The position numbers were made by a program, and so were the translations under genes. Of a DNA stretch of 64,000 nucleotides, positions 1-12,589 are shown in pieces. Position 1 is the first letter of the stretch; each line of letters begins with the position of its first letter. The notes below the pieces were generated by a model, which was given only the letters and a program-made list of their open reading frames with translations, did no database searches and was not told the origin of the DNA. Origin of the DNA: Paracyclopina nana (taxonomy: Eukaryota > Arthropoda > Copepoda > Cyclopoida > Cyclopettidae); assembly GCA_019096065.1 (NCBI GenBank), contig JAGUCH010000008.1, forward strand, positions 3,601,001 to 3,665,000, given 5' to 3'.

Positions 1-263
1 TGTGCGTGATGGTGCGCGATTGTGGGCAGTTTTAAGTTAGGGCCACTTATGCCCCAGCCAAGTATAACAAGTCAAAAAGCAAATTCGCGGAAGTTAAAAT
101 TATTATGTCACACAACCTCATTCTTCCAACCGTGTTGATAAAAATTTATTTTTTGTTCACTTAGCATAACCTAGGTTTCGAACCAAAAAATCATCTGAGC
201 ACATCTTTGAGGAATATCTGAACAAACATGAATTTCGTTACACCCATCAGGATCATGGCTCTG

Positions 264-320
264 TTTATTCACATGAGTTGTTACTCTGATTAATTCTAGT
301 TGCTGAAATTAACATTTATT
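264..320 (-). terminator. Candidate poly(A) signals of the neuropeptide gene
   Basis: AATAAA occurs on the minus strand at 320-315 and 269-264, downstream of the stop codon at 454-452. A third copy at 453-448 overlaps the stop itself. Which is used cannot be told from sequence. Bases 1-263 show no other feature I can support. Confidence 0.35.
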
Positions 321-451
321 TAAAGGGTTTTTTAATATTGGTGGGAATCATGAATGGTATACGTATATCTTAATAATTTAAGGTGGCTGATTTTTAGTAC
401 TGTTCACTTGCTGGATTCCATTGATTCTCTCGTTCAATTGAATGGTGTTTA

Positions 452-1771
452 TTAATCCAAGAAACCGGTATTGACCAATTTCTCCAGGAAGAATTTGACG
501 TCTCCCAACTCTGAGTCTTTGATCCCGAGGGATTTTAGCATCCCAATGTCACCATTTTCCACGGCCAAGAAAACTGACCTTAAGTGGTCAAGGTCAGATC
601 TGTCCAAATGCAGAGAGTCGCCAAAGTCCTCAATTGTCTGTGATTCTGAAAGTGAAAGCTCAAAGTGATTCTAGCAAGTTTAGAGAGACTTCCAATTCTA
701 CCAGAAAGTGCAATTGCGACAGCGTTGACTCCACCGAGGTCTCGTAGGCGATGTCTGGCCTTTGATCCAAAGAGTTTTTCAAGGTAGTTTGGTCCATGAG
801 AGGCCAACAACGAGTTTAAAAAGCTGGTCGTTTCCTCTACTGGAGGCCTTCGAGCTGCAATGATAGTACACAAATTACAGTTTCTAATTAAAGTACTATT
901 CGAGTCCCATGGGAATTACTCGGTCCATTACTGTGAACATGATTGACAAAAAATACCTGATAATGATCAAAATGAGGGCAATGACAAGCTTAAGAATTAT
1001 AATTAAAGTTAGATAATTGGTTATTGTTAACTTTTCTGAATTTCAATTTTATCCCCTTTATGAAGATTATCAGCACAATGTAAGAGTTAATGCCATAAAG
1101 GTAATGGAAAAACTACTCTTCTTTGCTGCTGTTGCTAATAAGGTGCAATCTACTCCCAAGTGACAAAGCCTTCTTGACTCTTATTAGCTAAACTACTTAC
1201 CCAAGAATGACATAAAAGCATTTGCTTGTTTTAGCTAAAGGAAATGTTCAAAACAATGAGTCTGCAAATTGTTCTCCAACATTAAGATCTACTTTAAAAT
1301 GTAATTTCTAGTAAGAACCTTCCTGCTCTCTGTAATATGGAAAATGTAAATTAAGAGCTCTCCAGCTTTGGGCACAAGGGAATCTTCCAGCTGTCGAGTA
1401 TTTTTTTTAACCTTACATGCTTGAAAAAACTGAGATGGTTATGGGTAATGAAAATATTTACCCGCTGTGCAAAGTCTGGCATCTTCATCATATCCATCAG
1501 AGCAGTCCGGAGCTCCATCACACAAATATTGGATCGAAATGCAACGTCCATCAGAAGGACATCTAAAGGGCTCAAAAGCTTCGCATTTTCTCTCTGGGAA
1601 AAAAGGCTCTGTGTCAAAGTTCGCAGTTGAGCAAATTGAAAAATTACCCATAACTCCCTCTCGTTTATTGTGGTGCTGCTCGTAGAGTCTTGAGAGGTCT
1701 ATGGCATTGACAGTGCTGACAATGACCAAAAAGGCCAGCATGGCAACTTGGCTCATTTGGTTGGTGCTCAT
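452..1771 (-). CDS. IDLSRF-like peptide / prohormone-4-type neuropeptide precursor (3 coding exons)
   Basis: Coding exons on the minus strand are 1771-1462, 854-702 and 645-452, with GT-AG introns and matching phases, giving 218 residues. Residues 1-23 are a hydrophobic signal peptide ending VNA. The predicted mature N-terminus is IDLSRLYEQHHN followed by Lys-Arg at 36-37, a dibasic processing site. The honeybee prohormone-4 family has a 12-residue IDLSRF peptide at this same place. Residues 63-101 form an LDL-receptor class A module with six cysteines (C63, C71, C77, C84, C90, C101) and an acidic calcium cluster (D85, D89, D92, D95, E96). The rest is a conserved-looking helical tail ending GFLD. 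Expected role (family knowledge): a secreted peptide precursor of neuroendocrine cells. The last intron is only 56 nt. Reading through it shifts frame and changes the C-terminus, which is why a naive reading frame stops at 580. The oddity is Leu in place of the usual Phe in the IDLSRF motif. Confidence 0.88.
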
Positions 1772-1836
1772 TGCTTTTCTGCCCTTATATGTAATTGCTG
1801 CTTTGTAGTTCCAACCTCAACAAGTTCAAGGCGTCG

Positions 1837-1874
1837 ACTGTGGCGGCGAGGCCGGTGTACTGCTCACTATAAAC
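1837..1874 (-). promoter_or_regulatory. TATA box and initiator of the neuropeptide gene
   Basis: On the minus strand a TTTATAG box (1873-1867) lies about 32 bases upstream of CACAGTC, which fits an arthropod initiator with +1 near 1839. That would give a 68-base 5' UTR before the ATG at 1771. Spacing and position fit; transcription is not shown. Confidence 0.45.
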
Positions 1875-3859
1875 AGAGCTGCGGCTGATTCTGAGGCCGA
1901 GCTTTCATGGCATTTTCTCGCTAACTTCCAGAAGCTTTACTGCTACAAGCTGAAGTTCTAAACGAGTTTGCTCATTCACTAACTGGATGACATGAATTGC
2001 GCTTTATGTGTTTCAAGGTTGCAAGTCCACGGCCATAAACAGTAAATATTGAGTGAAATATTTTTTGTTTTTAATTGTGGAAAAGCTCAATATACGCGAT
2101 TGGATACATTTTTATTTTCGGTTTGTTACCATCAACGTCAACCCAAAAACTCAGCTTTTAAATGTCAATTTCTCCATTCAAAACGTAAACAAGTATGTTG
2201 AAAAATAGCAGGCTGACACAGCCTATTGCGCTTTTTGCTGATAAAACGGAGAGGAAGTTTTGCGGATTTCAATGGAAAATGCCCATGAACAACTTTGCAA
2301 GAGATGAAATGACACTGAGGGCAAGAGAAAGCAGATATTTTTTGGACATTGGAGGTAAGTAAACTCTCACTTGATTGTTAGATTATGTCGCCAAATGGCA
2401 GGTTTTCGTTTTATTCTTAGGAAATTAAAAGCAAAGATGTTTTTCTTTGTTTGCATACTTGTCATGATTTGGCCTTTGACAGCAAACTAACAAGAGACTT
2501 TTCAAAGAATTTCACACCAATCATGGGTCAACAGTGCACTCAAAAAAATGAGAAAGCCTGACATATTTTGGCTAAAAATGCTTTGCGACTTCCATTATTA
2601 AAGAGCATGGCACACGGAGAATTTCATATTGTATATAGAGTGGAGCTCTTGGCTTTTTTGCAGTAGTCACAGTGTTTTAATATATCATGAAGTCTTTCCA
2701 GAACACGTGAGCTCAACCTGCCTCAGTATGGTGGTTGTCTCTTGGCCAGTTTTCCAAAGTTTCCCAAGAGAGAGCTCACTCATTGTGTCTTTTCACGCTA
2801 GCTTACCCAAGATACGCGCACATTTATTCTATAGAATATGGAAACAGCAATATTTAGCTCTCTGAAATTGTTTTTTGCTGTCACTGTGTAAAAAATCCTC
2901 TATAAAAATGGAAGCCACGAATGCTAGACCGAATAGTAAACAAAAGCTAGGCCTTGTTATTCAAGGTTAATTGTACGCTTATTTTATGGTCTCGGCAAAT
3001 AGAGAGCTGCAACTGAGAGAATGTCAGTCATTAGTTGGCTATATCTCTGTCAGATAGCACTAACAGAGGAGCAAGCATGTCATAAAAAGTTGGACTTTTT
3101 TCTCGATTCATAAACCAATGCCACCATTTACTTCGCTAGATTCATTATTTTTGGCTATAACTTTAATTATCATAATGAGGCAGCATTAAAATATAGCAGC
3201 TTAATCCATTAATTTGCCATGCTAACCAAATATTTTTAGCAACAAAAGTGTACTCATACACACTTAATATTTTACTTTCTTGTTTAGAAAGCATCACTTA
3301 ATTTAATAGGATCACGAATTGATTTGAACTTGTTAGCTCTAGCCCCAGGGATGATTTGCCTTTTTGTCCAGGAAAAATTAGGCAATGACAAGAACAATTT
3401 TCATTGAAGGAGAAGAGTTCCTCATTCCTACTTTCTAAATGAACACAGGTTGCCAAAATAGTAAGCTTTCTCTCGCACAACGTGCGCTGAAATGCACTAC
3501 TCGCTCAGTTGAAGAGTGTTTACAATTTACAAGAGAATGAGCAGAAAAGTGAATTTTTTCTCCATAAAAAGTCCACTTGAAATCGGAGGAGAGCTCTGCT
3601 AGCACGTTCAAAATTCAACAGGTGCTATATACGCGTAAGTGCTCATAATTCAAGGAAAATAAACATTCGCTCATATCTTGGCAATTAAATTGCAAGTTCT
3701 GCCTTTGCCATGCATTTCTTATGAATGCGTAAAAGCCCACGAGACTCGAAAACCTTTTTAGCTTGCTCTTACTTTTTCCAGGGAGGCAACCAAAAGCTGC
3801 TTTGCATTTTGCAGCAAGAGCAGCTATGAAACGCAGAAAGTGAAACTCGAGAGGGGAAA
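1875..3859. other. Divergent intergenic region between the neuropeptide and Ig/FN3 genes
   Basis: About 2 kb of AT-rich DNA separates two head-to-head genes. I see no convincing exon. A TATATA run at 3626-3631 lies about 230 bases upstream of the Ig/FN3 start codon but has no well-spaced initiator, so I do not call it a promoter. Short reading frames here lack coding character. Confidence 0.5.
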
Positions 3860-6800
3860 ATGGGTAACGCAAGTGGAAAGTCGAAATTGCGGAGAAAATC
3901 GGTGACAGTGGGCATTGCAACCTCTGCTGAATTATCTCAGCCAGGTCAGCCCAAAGTGCGGCTATCATCTTTTCGAAAATCAGCAGAGTCCAGCGAAGTG
4001 AGCGATGAGGTCGTTTTGCACTGGAAGCCATGCTCAAGCCAAGACAAAGGTTACGAGATTGAAATGTGGGACTTGGGGCTTCAAGAGTGGGTCCATGTGG
4101 CCACAACACAAGAGGCTGAGTGCACTTTGTCAAATATCTTGTCAGGAATCCTTTATCGATTCAGGGTGATGGCTTTGACCTCAGAAGGAGGCGTATCTTT
4201 TCCTTCTGATCCCTCAGAGCCTTTTGTCATTGACATCCCAGGTGTTCAGGTACTATGAGAAAAATTGAAGAAATAGCTTTCTACATTCATGAGTAAATGT
4301 CTGAAAATAATTGATGTGGGCCTTTTTTATGTCTCGTTCGTGTTCAGCTTCAATTTGGATATCTTGGGTGGGTTCTTATGTAACGATCACAGAACACAGC
4401 TGTATATGTATAGCAACGCTGCAGCTGCTTCTTGGGCTTAAAAGAAAGCACATGGGCTCTTTCACTTAACCCCGCACTTTAATATCATGGCTTACACTAA
4501 AAGCCTTTCTTTCGTGGTTTCATTTCACGAGAGAGAGAGAGAGCCTTGCAAGTTTACTGCATTTTTACGAGTGGCATATACGAGTGATGCATTTTTTCTA
4601 GATTGCTCCATATTGGATCCAAACTCCACCGACCATAATTTCGTTAACCGTGAACCAACGGCTGCAATTAACGGCCGCTGCTCTCGGCACACCGGCTCCC
4701 AACTTCCACTGGTACAAGGACGATGAGGAACTTTTCATCCGGCACAACTTGGCCATTGAGTCCACTTCCGAAGGCAGCACTTTAACCATAATGTATGCCG
4801 AGTCTGACGATGGCGGAGTTTACTCGTGTTCGGCTGTAAATACGGTTGGGAAATGCACGTGGGAAACCACTGTGGATTTAAAGGCCAAGCCGGCCTTCAC
4901 TCTGCCCACGAGCCTCAAAAAGGCCGTTGCTTTTCAAATCGACGAGCTAATGACCCTCAAAGTGCCCCTAATAGCTGTACCTGAGCCTGCCCTCACTTTT
5001 GAAAAAGTCGACTGCTGCTCAGACTTAGAGGCCACGTATAGGGATGTGAGGCTGCTGTATAGGGACAATTTTGCCATCATCAAAATTGAGAGTGCTCAAA
5101 AATGCCACTCTGGACATTGGAGGTTGACCGCCACAAATCCCATCGGATCAGCCGAGGTTGGTCTGCATATTGTGGTGAGATCGGAGCCAAATCCTCCGAA
5201 AGAGGCTCCAGAGGTCGTGGAAGTGCAAGAGGAGGGCATTGTGAGGCTGTCATGGCAATGCAACCCCGAGGACGCAGACATCTACGATGACATTCAGTAT
5301 CAAGTGGAGTACAACCGAGAGTCTTGGGACATTTGGCTCAAGGTGGCAAATGAATGGAGCTTTTTAATTATCTGTTAATCCAATTTGAATAATGTCCCTA
5401 GGGATGTGTGACTCGACAAACCACCTGCTCATTAATGGACCTATTCCCTGGCTCCTATTACCGTTTCCGCATTAAAAGTGTGTCGAAAAATGGCATCAGC
5501 CAGCCGTCGGCGCCATCAGAGCGTGTTTTCATTGGGCGGCCTCTTGAGGACGAGCTCTTTGGCCTCCCTGGTGGAAATTACCCAAAAGAGAGGTCGACAA
5601 ATAAGAACCTTTTCCATTTTGGCCCCGGGATCAGGCACAGCAAGAAGTATGCTTCGCTGGGACAGGATTTGCCTCAGTTCATCGAAGAAAAGCCCAAGCT
5701 CAATAATGCAGCCTCAGAAGAAGGTCACTTCCCAACAAAGCCAAGGAAAGATCGACAATTTTCCCTCGAGCGTGACGTTTACTACTTTGGAAACAATCAG
5801 AGGAAGGAGGTTGTCACCTACGAGGCCAATGCAGGGAAAAAGTTGGGTAGCAATGCAGCAGCTCAGTTTGGCCTCAGTGAGGCCGAACAGGCTGTCTATC
5901 GAAGCAGCCTCGGTGACCTCTGCAATAAACTAATGAGAGCCTCGCAAACAAAGTTGGCTGCTGCCAAACCCGAGAGAAATACGACTTCATCCGCGCTGAG
6001 CATAGATAAGGTAACACTAATCACGTTTAGTCACTGTTCTTTGCCTGATTGGCAGCCAGGGAAAGCAGGAAAAAGTGAAAGCTGTCAAAAAAGGTGATTA
6101 GTGCAGTGTATGCCTATATCGATTTTTGTCTGCTTTTTAATTAAATTTCACGTCCTCCTGGCTGTGTGTTTGTTCGCGTGCTGCTCCCCTTTTATTCAAT
6201 GTTCAGGGCCAGAAAAGCCAATAATTCACGTAGAAAGTTCAATGTAGTTGCAACAACATGGCACAAGTATCTAGCTCTAGACAACCCACTGAACTTTCTC
6301 GATTTGCCATGGGAAAACTACATACTACGCGAGCGAAATTTGGCAAAACATGAATTTCCAACTCATGTGTAATAAGTAAAATGGAAAGGTGGTTTTCATA
6401 TTTCGTGTATTTTTCCATTGCAGGTTTTTTCTCGGATGGACCCCACCAAAAATACGTGGACTTCCGTCACATCAACAGAGGATGAGAAAGCCCTGTTGGT
6501 TTCCTCATTAACCCAGCTCTGCTTCAGGCTGAAATCAGTCTCGAGGGAGAACTCTCTGGCGCCTCAAAGCAAAAGTCCACATCACTCAAACTCATCCCTG
6601 AGCATGATGAGGCAAAAATATCCGGAATCATACCCACCAATGTCACTCACCAGTAGCAGCAGCTCCACAAATGCGATGAGCAAAGACGAAGCCAAGAAAG
6701 CTTTGACCGCGAGCTGCGAGAGGATTGCGTCCATGCAAAATCTTGTGATGAGCTCAACTGAAGCCTTGGCCACTCTGGCCAAAATTGACGAACCTGACGA

Positions 6801-7302
6801 AATTCAGGCAGGTGGCCCAAAATTAGATAATCCCACTGTGGCCATAGAGCCGCCACTCCTCACATCCTCACCAGCCTTTTCGACCTTCAGGAAGCAGCCG
6901 AACCAGCTGAGAGTAGCTCATGATTTTGTGGAAGAAGAAGAAGAAACTGCCGAAGAAAACGAGGCCAAAGAGAGGCAGGCTAAACAAAGGCAGAATTTAT
7001 TGCTGTCAACCTCATACTTTGTCAACCAGAAAAAGCCCTCCACCACGCCCATCTGCAACGACTTCAAGCCAACATTAACGCCTATTTCGAGCAGAACTGT
7101 AACACCGACAGCCATGGGTTTGCCCCCCAAATCTCAGAATTTGAGCACTTCATCAAAGACGTCATTGGCCTCCGTATTAAATAGTGAAGCTACCATGAAG
7201 GGCCATCCATCAATTGAGATGGACTCGTCGAAAACTCTGCTTGGCAGTGGACATAATGACACCTTTGATAACTCGGAAATGTCGGATTTTTCTTACGACT
7301 GA
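3860..7302 (+). CDS. Intracellular FN3-Ig-Ig-FN3 protein, possibly N-myristoylated (4 exons)
   Basis: Exons 3860-4249, 4602-5342, 5402-6010 and 6424-7302 join in phase 0 throughout, giving 872 residues. The start at 3860 gives MGNASGKSK, which fits an N-myristoylation signal (Gly2, Ser6, then basic residues). There is no signal peptide or membrane segment, so the protein should be cytoplasmic. Domains: FN3 about 30-122 (LHWKP, YRFRV); Ig I-set about 131-224 (Trp167, then DDGGVYSC with Cys206); a second, divergent Ig about 227-323; FN3 about 327-421 (LSWQC, YYRFRIKSVSKNG). Ig1 has Ala where the B-strand Cys is expected, and Ig2 lacks the F-strand Cys and the core Trp, so neither should have the usual disulfide. 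Residues after 421 are Ser/Lys/Glu-rich and probably disordered, with an acidic stretch and the C-terminus SDFSYD. This domain mix is typical of muscle thick-filament and titin-type proteins. That role is inferred; I cannot name the ortholog. Intron 2 is 59 nt. Confidence 0.85.
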
Positions 7303-7780
7303 TGTCAAATGCTGAAATGAAATTGTTCGTTTTTTCCACTCGACTGAAATGACGGTTCGAGAAAATGTTTCTTGGAATGTTGCTGATTGGGTCTTCACGA
7401 CCAAAAACTGGTTCTTCCATATCTGAGGTCAACAACGCGTTGCAACGGTTGGACGAATACAAAAAGCTGCCTAAATTTTGCAGCTTGAGATAAGATACCT
7501 ATTTTTCAAAATTAAAAAATTATCTTTTGCCATTAGGAATTTATTAATGCAAGCTTAGTGTTTGGAAACAATTCAGCATTGTTGGGCAACTTCATGACTT
7601 CATTCAGCCGAAATTGGCAAGAATTTTATGGTTGAAGATGGCAGAAGAGTGATGATGTCTTCATAAATAGATCGCTGCTTGAGATAAGATTGAGTGCGAG
7701 TTGATGACGTCGAAATTGATTCACAAGTCGACGGCTGAGTTTGCGCTTAATTAACATAAGAAGCGCGCAAGTTACAAGCA

Positions 7781-7786
7781 AATAAA
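7781..7786 (+). terminator. Candidate poly(A) signal of the Ig/FN3 gene
   Basis: AATAAA lies 479 bases after the stop codon, followed by GT-rich sequence near 7818-7830. It is the nearest full hexamer downstream on this strand. Confidence 0.4.
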
Positions 7787-10700
7787 ATTGCTCTCGTTTC
7801 AGCATCCCTATAAGGAGTTAGTGGTCATAAATCCTGGGAGTTCATGATCAGGTTGGTGGCGACGACAATGAGACTGGTTACAGTGAAGCCTTATCAATTA
7901 TGCATGCATGAAGCGGGATTATTGACGCTGCTCGCAGAATAATTTCCTTTGGCAAAACTGTTTGTGCTGACTAGTTTTATTATTTCGTTTTTGCACCGTC
8001 AAGGATCTTGTCAAATGAGGCTGCATAAACAACGTTCTTAGCAATTTTCAGGAAAATATGCATTTGCCAACAAATTGATCTCAAAGCGCCAAAATTGGCC
8101 ATAACATTATCAATAATAGAGCACTCGCCAGACGACTTCCAGCTGCTAGCGTGCAAAAATCTTGCGAAATCCCCAACACACAAAAGATTGATTATGCGCC
8201 TGTACTTGAACTAATTCATGCTTCCTCAGGGCATATAGAAAAAACTTCACCTTTTGGCAGACATGGATGGAGGCTTGGATGCCAGATCCCTTTTTAATGG
8301 GTCAATGCAGAAAAGAAACCGATAGAAAATGCATTCCATTCAAATATCAGCAGATTGCTAAATAGGCACTAATTGCCAGGCTATGACTTCAGCATAATTT
8401 GCACCCTCGCATTTGCCGACGAGATTAAAGGGGTTCGGGCATATTTTGCCCAAAAGCTACGCATTTTCCCTCTGATGCTTCAAAAAGTTGATGATGTTGA
8501 AATGATGCAAGTCCAGGCAATTTCGTGAGCTACAAGTAAATCGAACCGTGTTTGGCCTGAAGGTTGTTTTACTGTTTCATTGAAATTGCGTGACCATTGC
8601 ATCGTGGCGACGTCGAGTTTACCCAAATAAATCTATTATCAAGTTCCAAAGCTCCGACACGTACATATCTTTTGTTTCGACGTTTCCTCTGGCAAAGCTG
8701 CTGCTGCTGCTGCAAAAAGTTGTTTCAACAAATGACTCGTCATTCCATCAAGTATTTTTTACTTTTTTACTTTAGCAGCAGCCACAATATGTTAGTAGCA
8801 GCAGGTATACTAGAAGTGCTGCAAAGATGCATTTTCATCCACAGGATGATGAAAATTAAGCTTGCCTAGATGCTATTATGAGCATTAATGTTGGGATGTG
8901 CTGATCCCCCTTAATCACGTACACACTGCTACTTAGCCATTGGCTAATTTTGGTATTTTGAGGCCTGCAGGGCCTTTCCTAAGTATTGGTTGATACCATA
9001 TGATTTTTCAACATATTAGATACACCTTCGTTTTTGAGAGGGCATTAGGGAAGGAAAAACTGCTATATAGACACAAGAAGTGTATATAGTATGCATGCAG
9101 CTGTGTAAAAAAGTCTGTATGGATAATGCCCACTTTGATGGAGTTGAGGGCAAAAAAGATACCCCTAATGAATTGGTGGAGATGAGCAGTTTCAGGTCTG
9201 AGTCACCCTACTGTGCACTAAGAGTCCATTTGAAAAAGCCAGCTAGCCAAATCGAATGTCTGGAATTGATTGTACGTGACTTGTGGATTAGAGCCAGTTT
9301 TATTTTCGTAGCATGCAATTTTCAGAACAGGGGTGGCGTACTAGCTATGTGTATCAGTAGTCTGCAAAAAATCTTTGTTGTGTCCACCTTTTTATAACCG
9401 TGTCAAGAAGAAGTAACGGGAGGTTCGCCAAATATAGACATGATGCACACTGGCCCATTCCGCCCCTAAAAACTGTCCAAGGCAATTACAGATAACAAGC
9501 CATTTATGGGTTGCAAAATGAGGGCTGCGTAGATTAATTGTGCTGCTGTGAGTGTGCATTAACATAACCACAAAACTCTCATCATCGCCATTGCACAGCA
9601 GTGATTATTTATGATTGTGGCAATTCCTTTTTTGCTCAAAATTATGGGATACACCCATTGTGCACACCTTTTCCCATCAATTTTCTTAATGGCTCCTCCT
9701 CAGGATTCAATAATTGCCCAAATGGAGCAGATTTTGGTGGATCTCAGAGAAAAAGCGAGGGGGGAATTGTTTGGTTTAATCAATTGGGGGAAGAAACTTT
9801 GGTTGGGTCAAAGTTCAGCTTATTATTTCTATATGCAATTTCCTCACGGATTCTTCTGTTAAAGCAAGAAAAGTAGTACTTTTCCCAGCTGGCCGACATC
9901 AAACTGGGAAAAAGGAAAAGTTTCATCATTATGAAAGTAATGAGTTTATAAAGCAGTGCAGTGCGGTGAAGTAATGTGCGTTTATATAGCAAAAGAACTC
10001 ATGATATAAACTTTGAACCTCACACAGCGAACTGAGCACAGAACAAAACTGAGGTACGGTTTTTCAGAAATGCTCGCACGAAGAATATGAATTCAGCATT
10101 GAAATATGCTGATTGGGATAATGTCACACCGACTCAAGATCTCGCGAACGAACAGCAAAAAGTGGATCAGATCCCATTTCTCAAAGGCAAATAATGTTTA
10201 TATGCATAACAAGCATACAAGCGCACAGACCAAGATCATAAATCATGCTGTATGCTAACTGTAGCTGTGCTTCTATGTGTGGTTGTGGCATGGGCAAAAA
10301 ATGGCACGAATTCATGAAACCTATTTAAAAATGTGGCTCTAAGTTTGCAAACAATGGGGACATTGTTAATGAAATGGCAGGTTGAAAAACCAATGCTACG
10401 CTCAATATGCATGACCCACACGCAGCTTGTTACATTCTGAATGACTCACTTCTTTTCATTGCCATCATCTCGTGGCTATGCTACTTTTATGCGTAGCACT
10501 ACATCACAATTGCAGTGAAACAGTAAAAGCTTGAGGGTTTAGCACTACTAGTACATCTATGCTTTCAGCTTTTTTCAACTCATGCTTTTTGACAGGCAAA
10601 GAGCATGCAAAGCATTTGGCTTTTAACTGGCTTAATAAAGTGGCACGCATTGAAAGTTCAGAAATGTGCTTTAAAAATGGCCAATTTTTTTGTCAACTCA

Positions 10701-12554
10701 TTGGTAAATAAAGTCTTTTTGAATCTCATCTCTCATCGCTGTCACTCCAACCAAATGTGAGTGTAACAAAAAAAGCGTAGTCAAAACAAATTCATCTTGA
10801 AAAGCATTTCGCGACAGCTGAAAAATGGCCTTTTTTGTAATATGCCGCCGCTGTTTTGCTGGATTTGTCAGCAAATAGTAATGCTGATGGTTACAGAACA
10901 ATGCGAGGGAAAAAGTACACAAGGGTCTTAAGGGGGGAAATATGAGTCTTGTTTACATATAGTACAGGCCGACTTGCAAAAAAGAGCAAACTTTGATATT
11001 TCATACTGGATCCTCTTGCATAAGAATTTAAGAGCGTAAAAAGAAACTTGATACCTTCGAAGCTCTTTTCAGCGCCGAAGATTCAACATTTCTCGAATCA
11101 TGCTTGGAATTCAATTATAAAAAGTGCAGGCAAAAAGGGATTGCCTTTTTTTCATCTGGCAACAAATTCAGATGCGCATCTGGGCAGTTCAAATATTGCC
11201 AATGCAAAAAAAACAAAAACTGCTTTTCATGCAAAAGCTGTAGGCAAAGTTCCCTAATGATCGACAGCACGCTAAAATAAATATGCTGACCGTTTCGAGG
11301 ATCTTCTCCCATAAATCTAGCGTGGATGCAAGCGACGTTTTAATTGCAGCAGCAAAAAAAAACTCAAGAACTTTCTCACACTCGGGTCGTTCAATTCATT
11401 AACCTACTCACACCCCACCAATCTTGAAGGTGATCTTTCTTCTCCCAGCTCTTCCGGACACCTGAGTTAAAAAAAATCATTTTCTTCTCTTCTTCCTTGG
11501 AGCAGCACCTGGGAAAATTGAATTTTTGGGTAACAACCTCGGAAGAAAAATGCATGGCAAGAGAGAAACCGTTTAGCCTGCCAAAGTTGAATTCTCCCGA
11601 GAGCGACAGATCACATGCACGCGTATTGCACTTTATGTGTTAGTGCTCAAAGGCCTTGAGGGCTTTTTTCGCAGCGTTGTAGCAGAGTAACAATTTTTGC
11701 GGTTTGCAACACGTCCTACTGCGAAACGCCAATGCTCGTTTGTGCGCGTTAAGCCTGAAGCCCGACCAGACGTGAAAACGCACTTGCATCGTAGTTTGCT
11801 TAAAACTGTCTTGGCTGGCTTGGCAGGAAGATATTTGATAGCCCTGAAAAATGTCATTTTTCTCACCGTCTCAATCTTGCGTTGGCTCAAGGCAAGACTT
11901 AAAATTAGATGACGAGAATCGCAATGCAAAATAATTCCAACGAACCGTGTCTGAGCGAAGTTTGCTCGCAAAATGCACTTGACTCGCGTTTAGGGGTTAG
12001 GGAAATGCTACCGTGTTTCCAAGATGCGGGCGTTATGTGTAGGCAATTTGAGCCGATGAAAATCCACATGCGCGGTTTGACGCGTTGATTGGAAGTGAAA
12101 CTTGACATTTTCCACATTGGGCCTCATCGTGGATGTCTAACTAAGCGGAAAATAGTCTGGATCGGGCCCAAGCAAAGATGCCAATTATCGAGTCAAAATC
12201 GATGGCTACCCAAGCTAAGTCTGAGTTATTGAGTGCTATGCGTAGATATGTTGTCGGTGAACCGCATTCCTGGCAAAATTGAGCAAAAATGGTGTTGGAG
12301 CCAAAATGGGAGCAGAAATAAATTGAAAACTCGAGGAAGACGGCGATAATTAAAGCCTGGAAATTGCTCGCTAAAAGACTATTTTTTCACCATCATCATT
12401 TCGAGCGAGGAACATCGATCATCCTATTTGAGTCTCGAGCAAAGGAAAGTTTCCCAAAAGCTCCATTTTTGGGTTTTGGGTGCCGAAAAGGAGCATTTAG
12501 CCCTTTTGCCACCCAAATTCGAATTTCGAACGGAGTGGATGGCGCGCGTAAGTC
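7787..12554. other. Intergenic DNA, no supported gene
   Basis: AT-rich non-coding sequence between the Ig/FN3 gene and the klarsicht 5' region. The longest open frame (9080-9397, 105 codons) has no recognisable domain, no splice context and no coding-like composition. Short CTG runs occur near 8699. Nothing else can be supported. Confidence 0.5.
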
Positions 12555-12589
12555 TATATACACTTTGCGTGCCAACGAGAACGTCATTT
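12555..12589 (+). promoter_or_regulatory. Candidate upstream core promoter (TATA + initiator)
   Basis: TATATA at 12555-12560 is followed by TCATTT with the initiator A at 12586. The 31-base spacing is the usual one for arthropod TATA promoters. The surrounding 12.5-12.7 kb is rich in CpG (GCGCGCG, CGCGACGG), unlike the AT-rich flanks. It is plausibly a distal promoter for the klarsicht gene, but no first exon can be traced from it. Confidence 0.35.

Noticed and set aside
3615-4133. Minus-strand open frame of 172 codons
   Set aside because: Antisense to exon 1 of the Ig/FN3 gene, whose FN3 domain and splice phases are clear; no domain in the antisense product.
4242-4601. Donor at 4242 (CCCAG followed by GTGTTC) for Ig/FN3 exon 1
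   Set aside because: It would end exon 1 in phase 1, while exon 2 must start in phase 0. The donor at 4250 fits.
9080-9397. 105-codon plus frame
   Set aside because: No domain, no splice or promoter context, and composition like the surrounding intergenic DNA.
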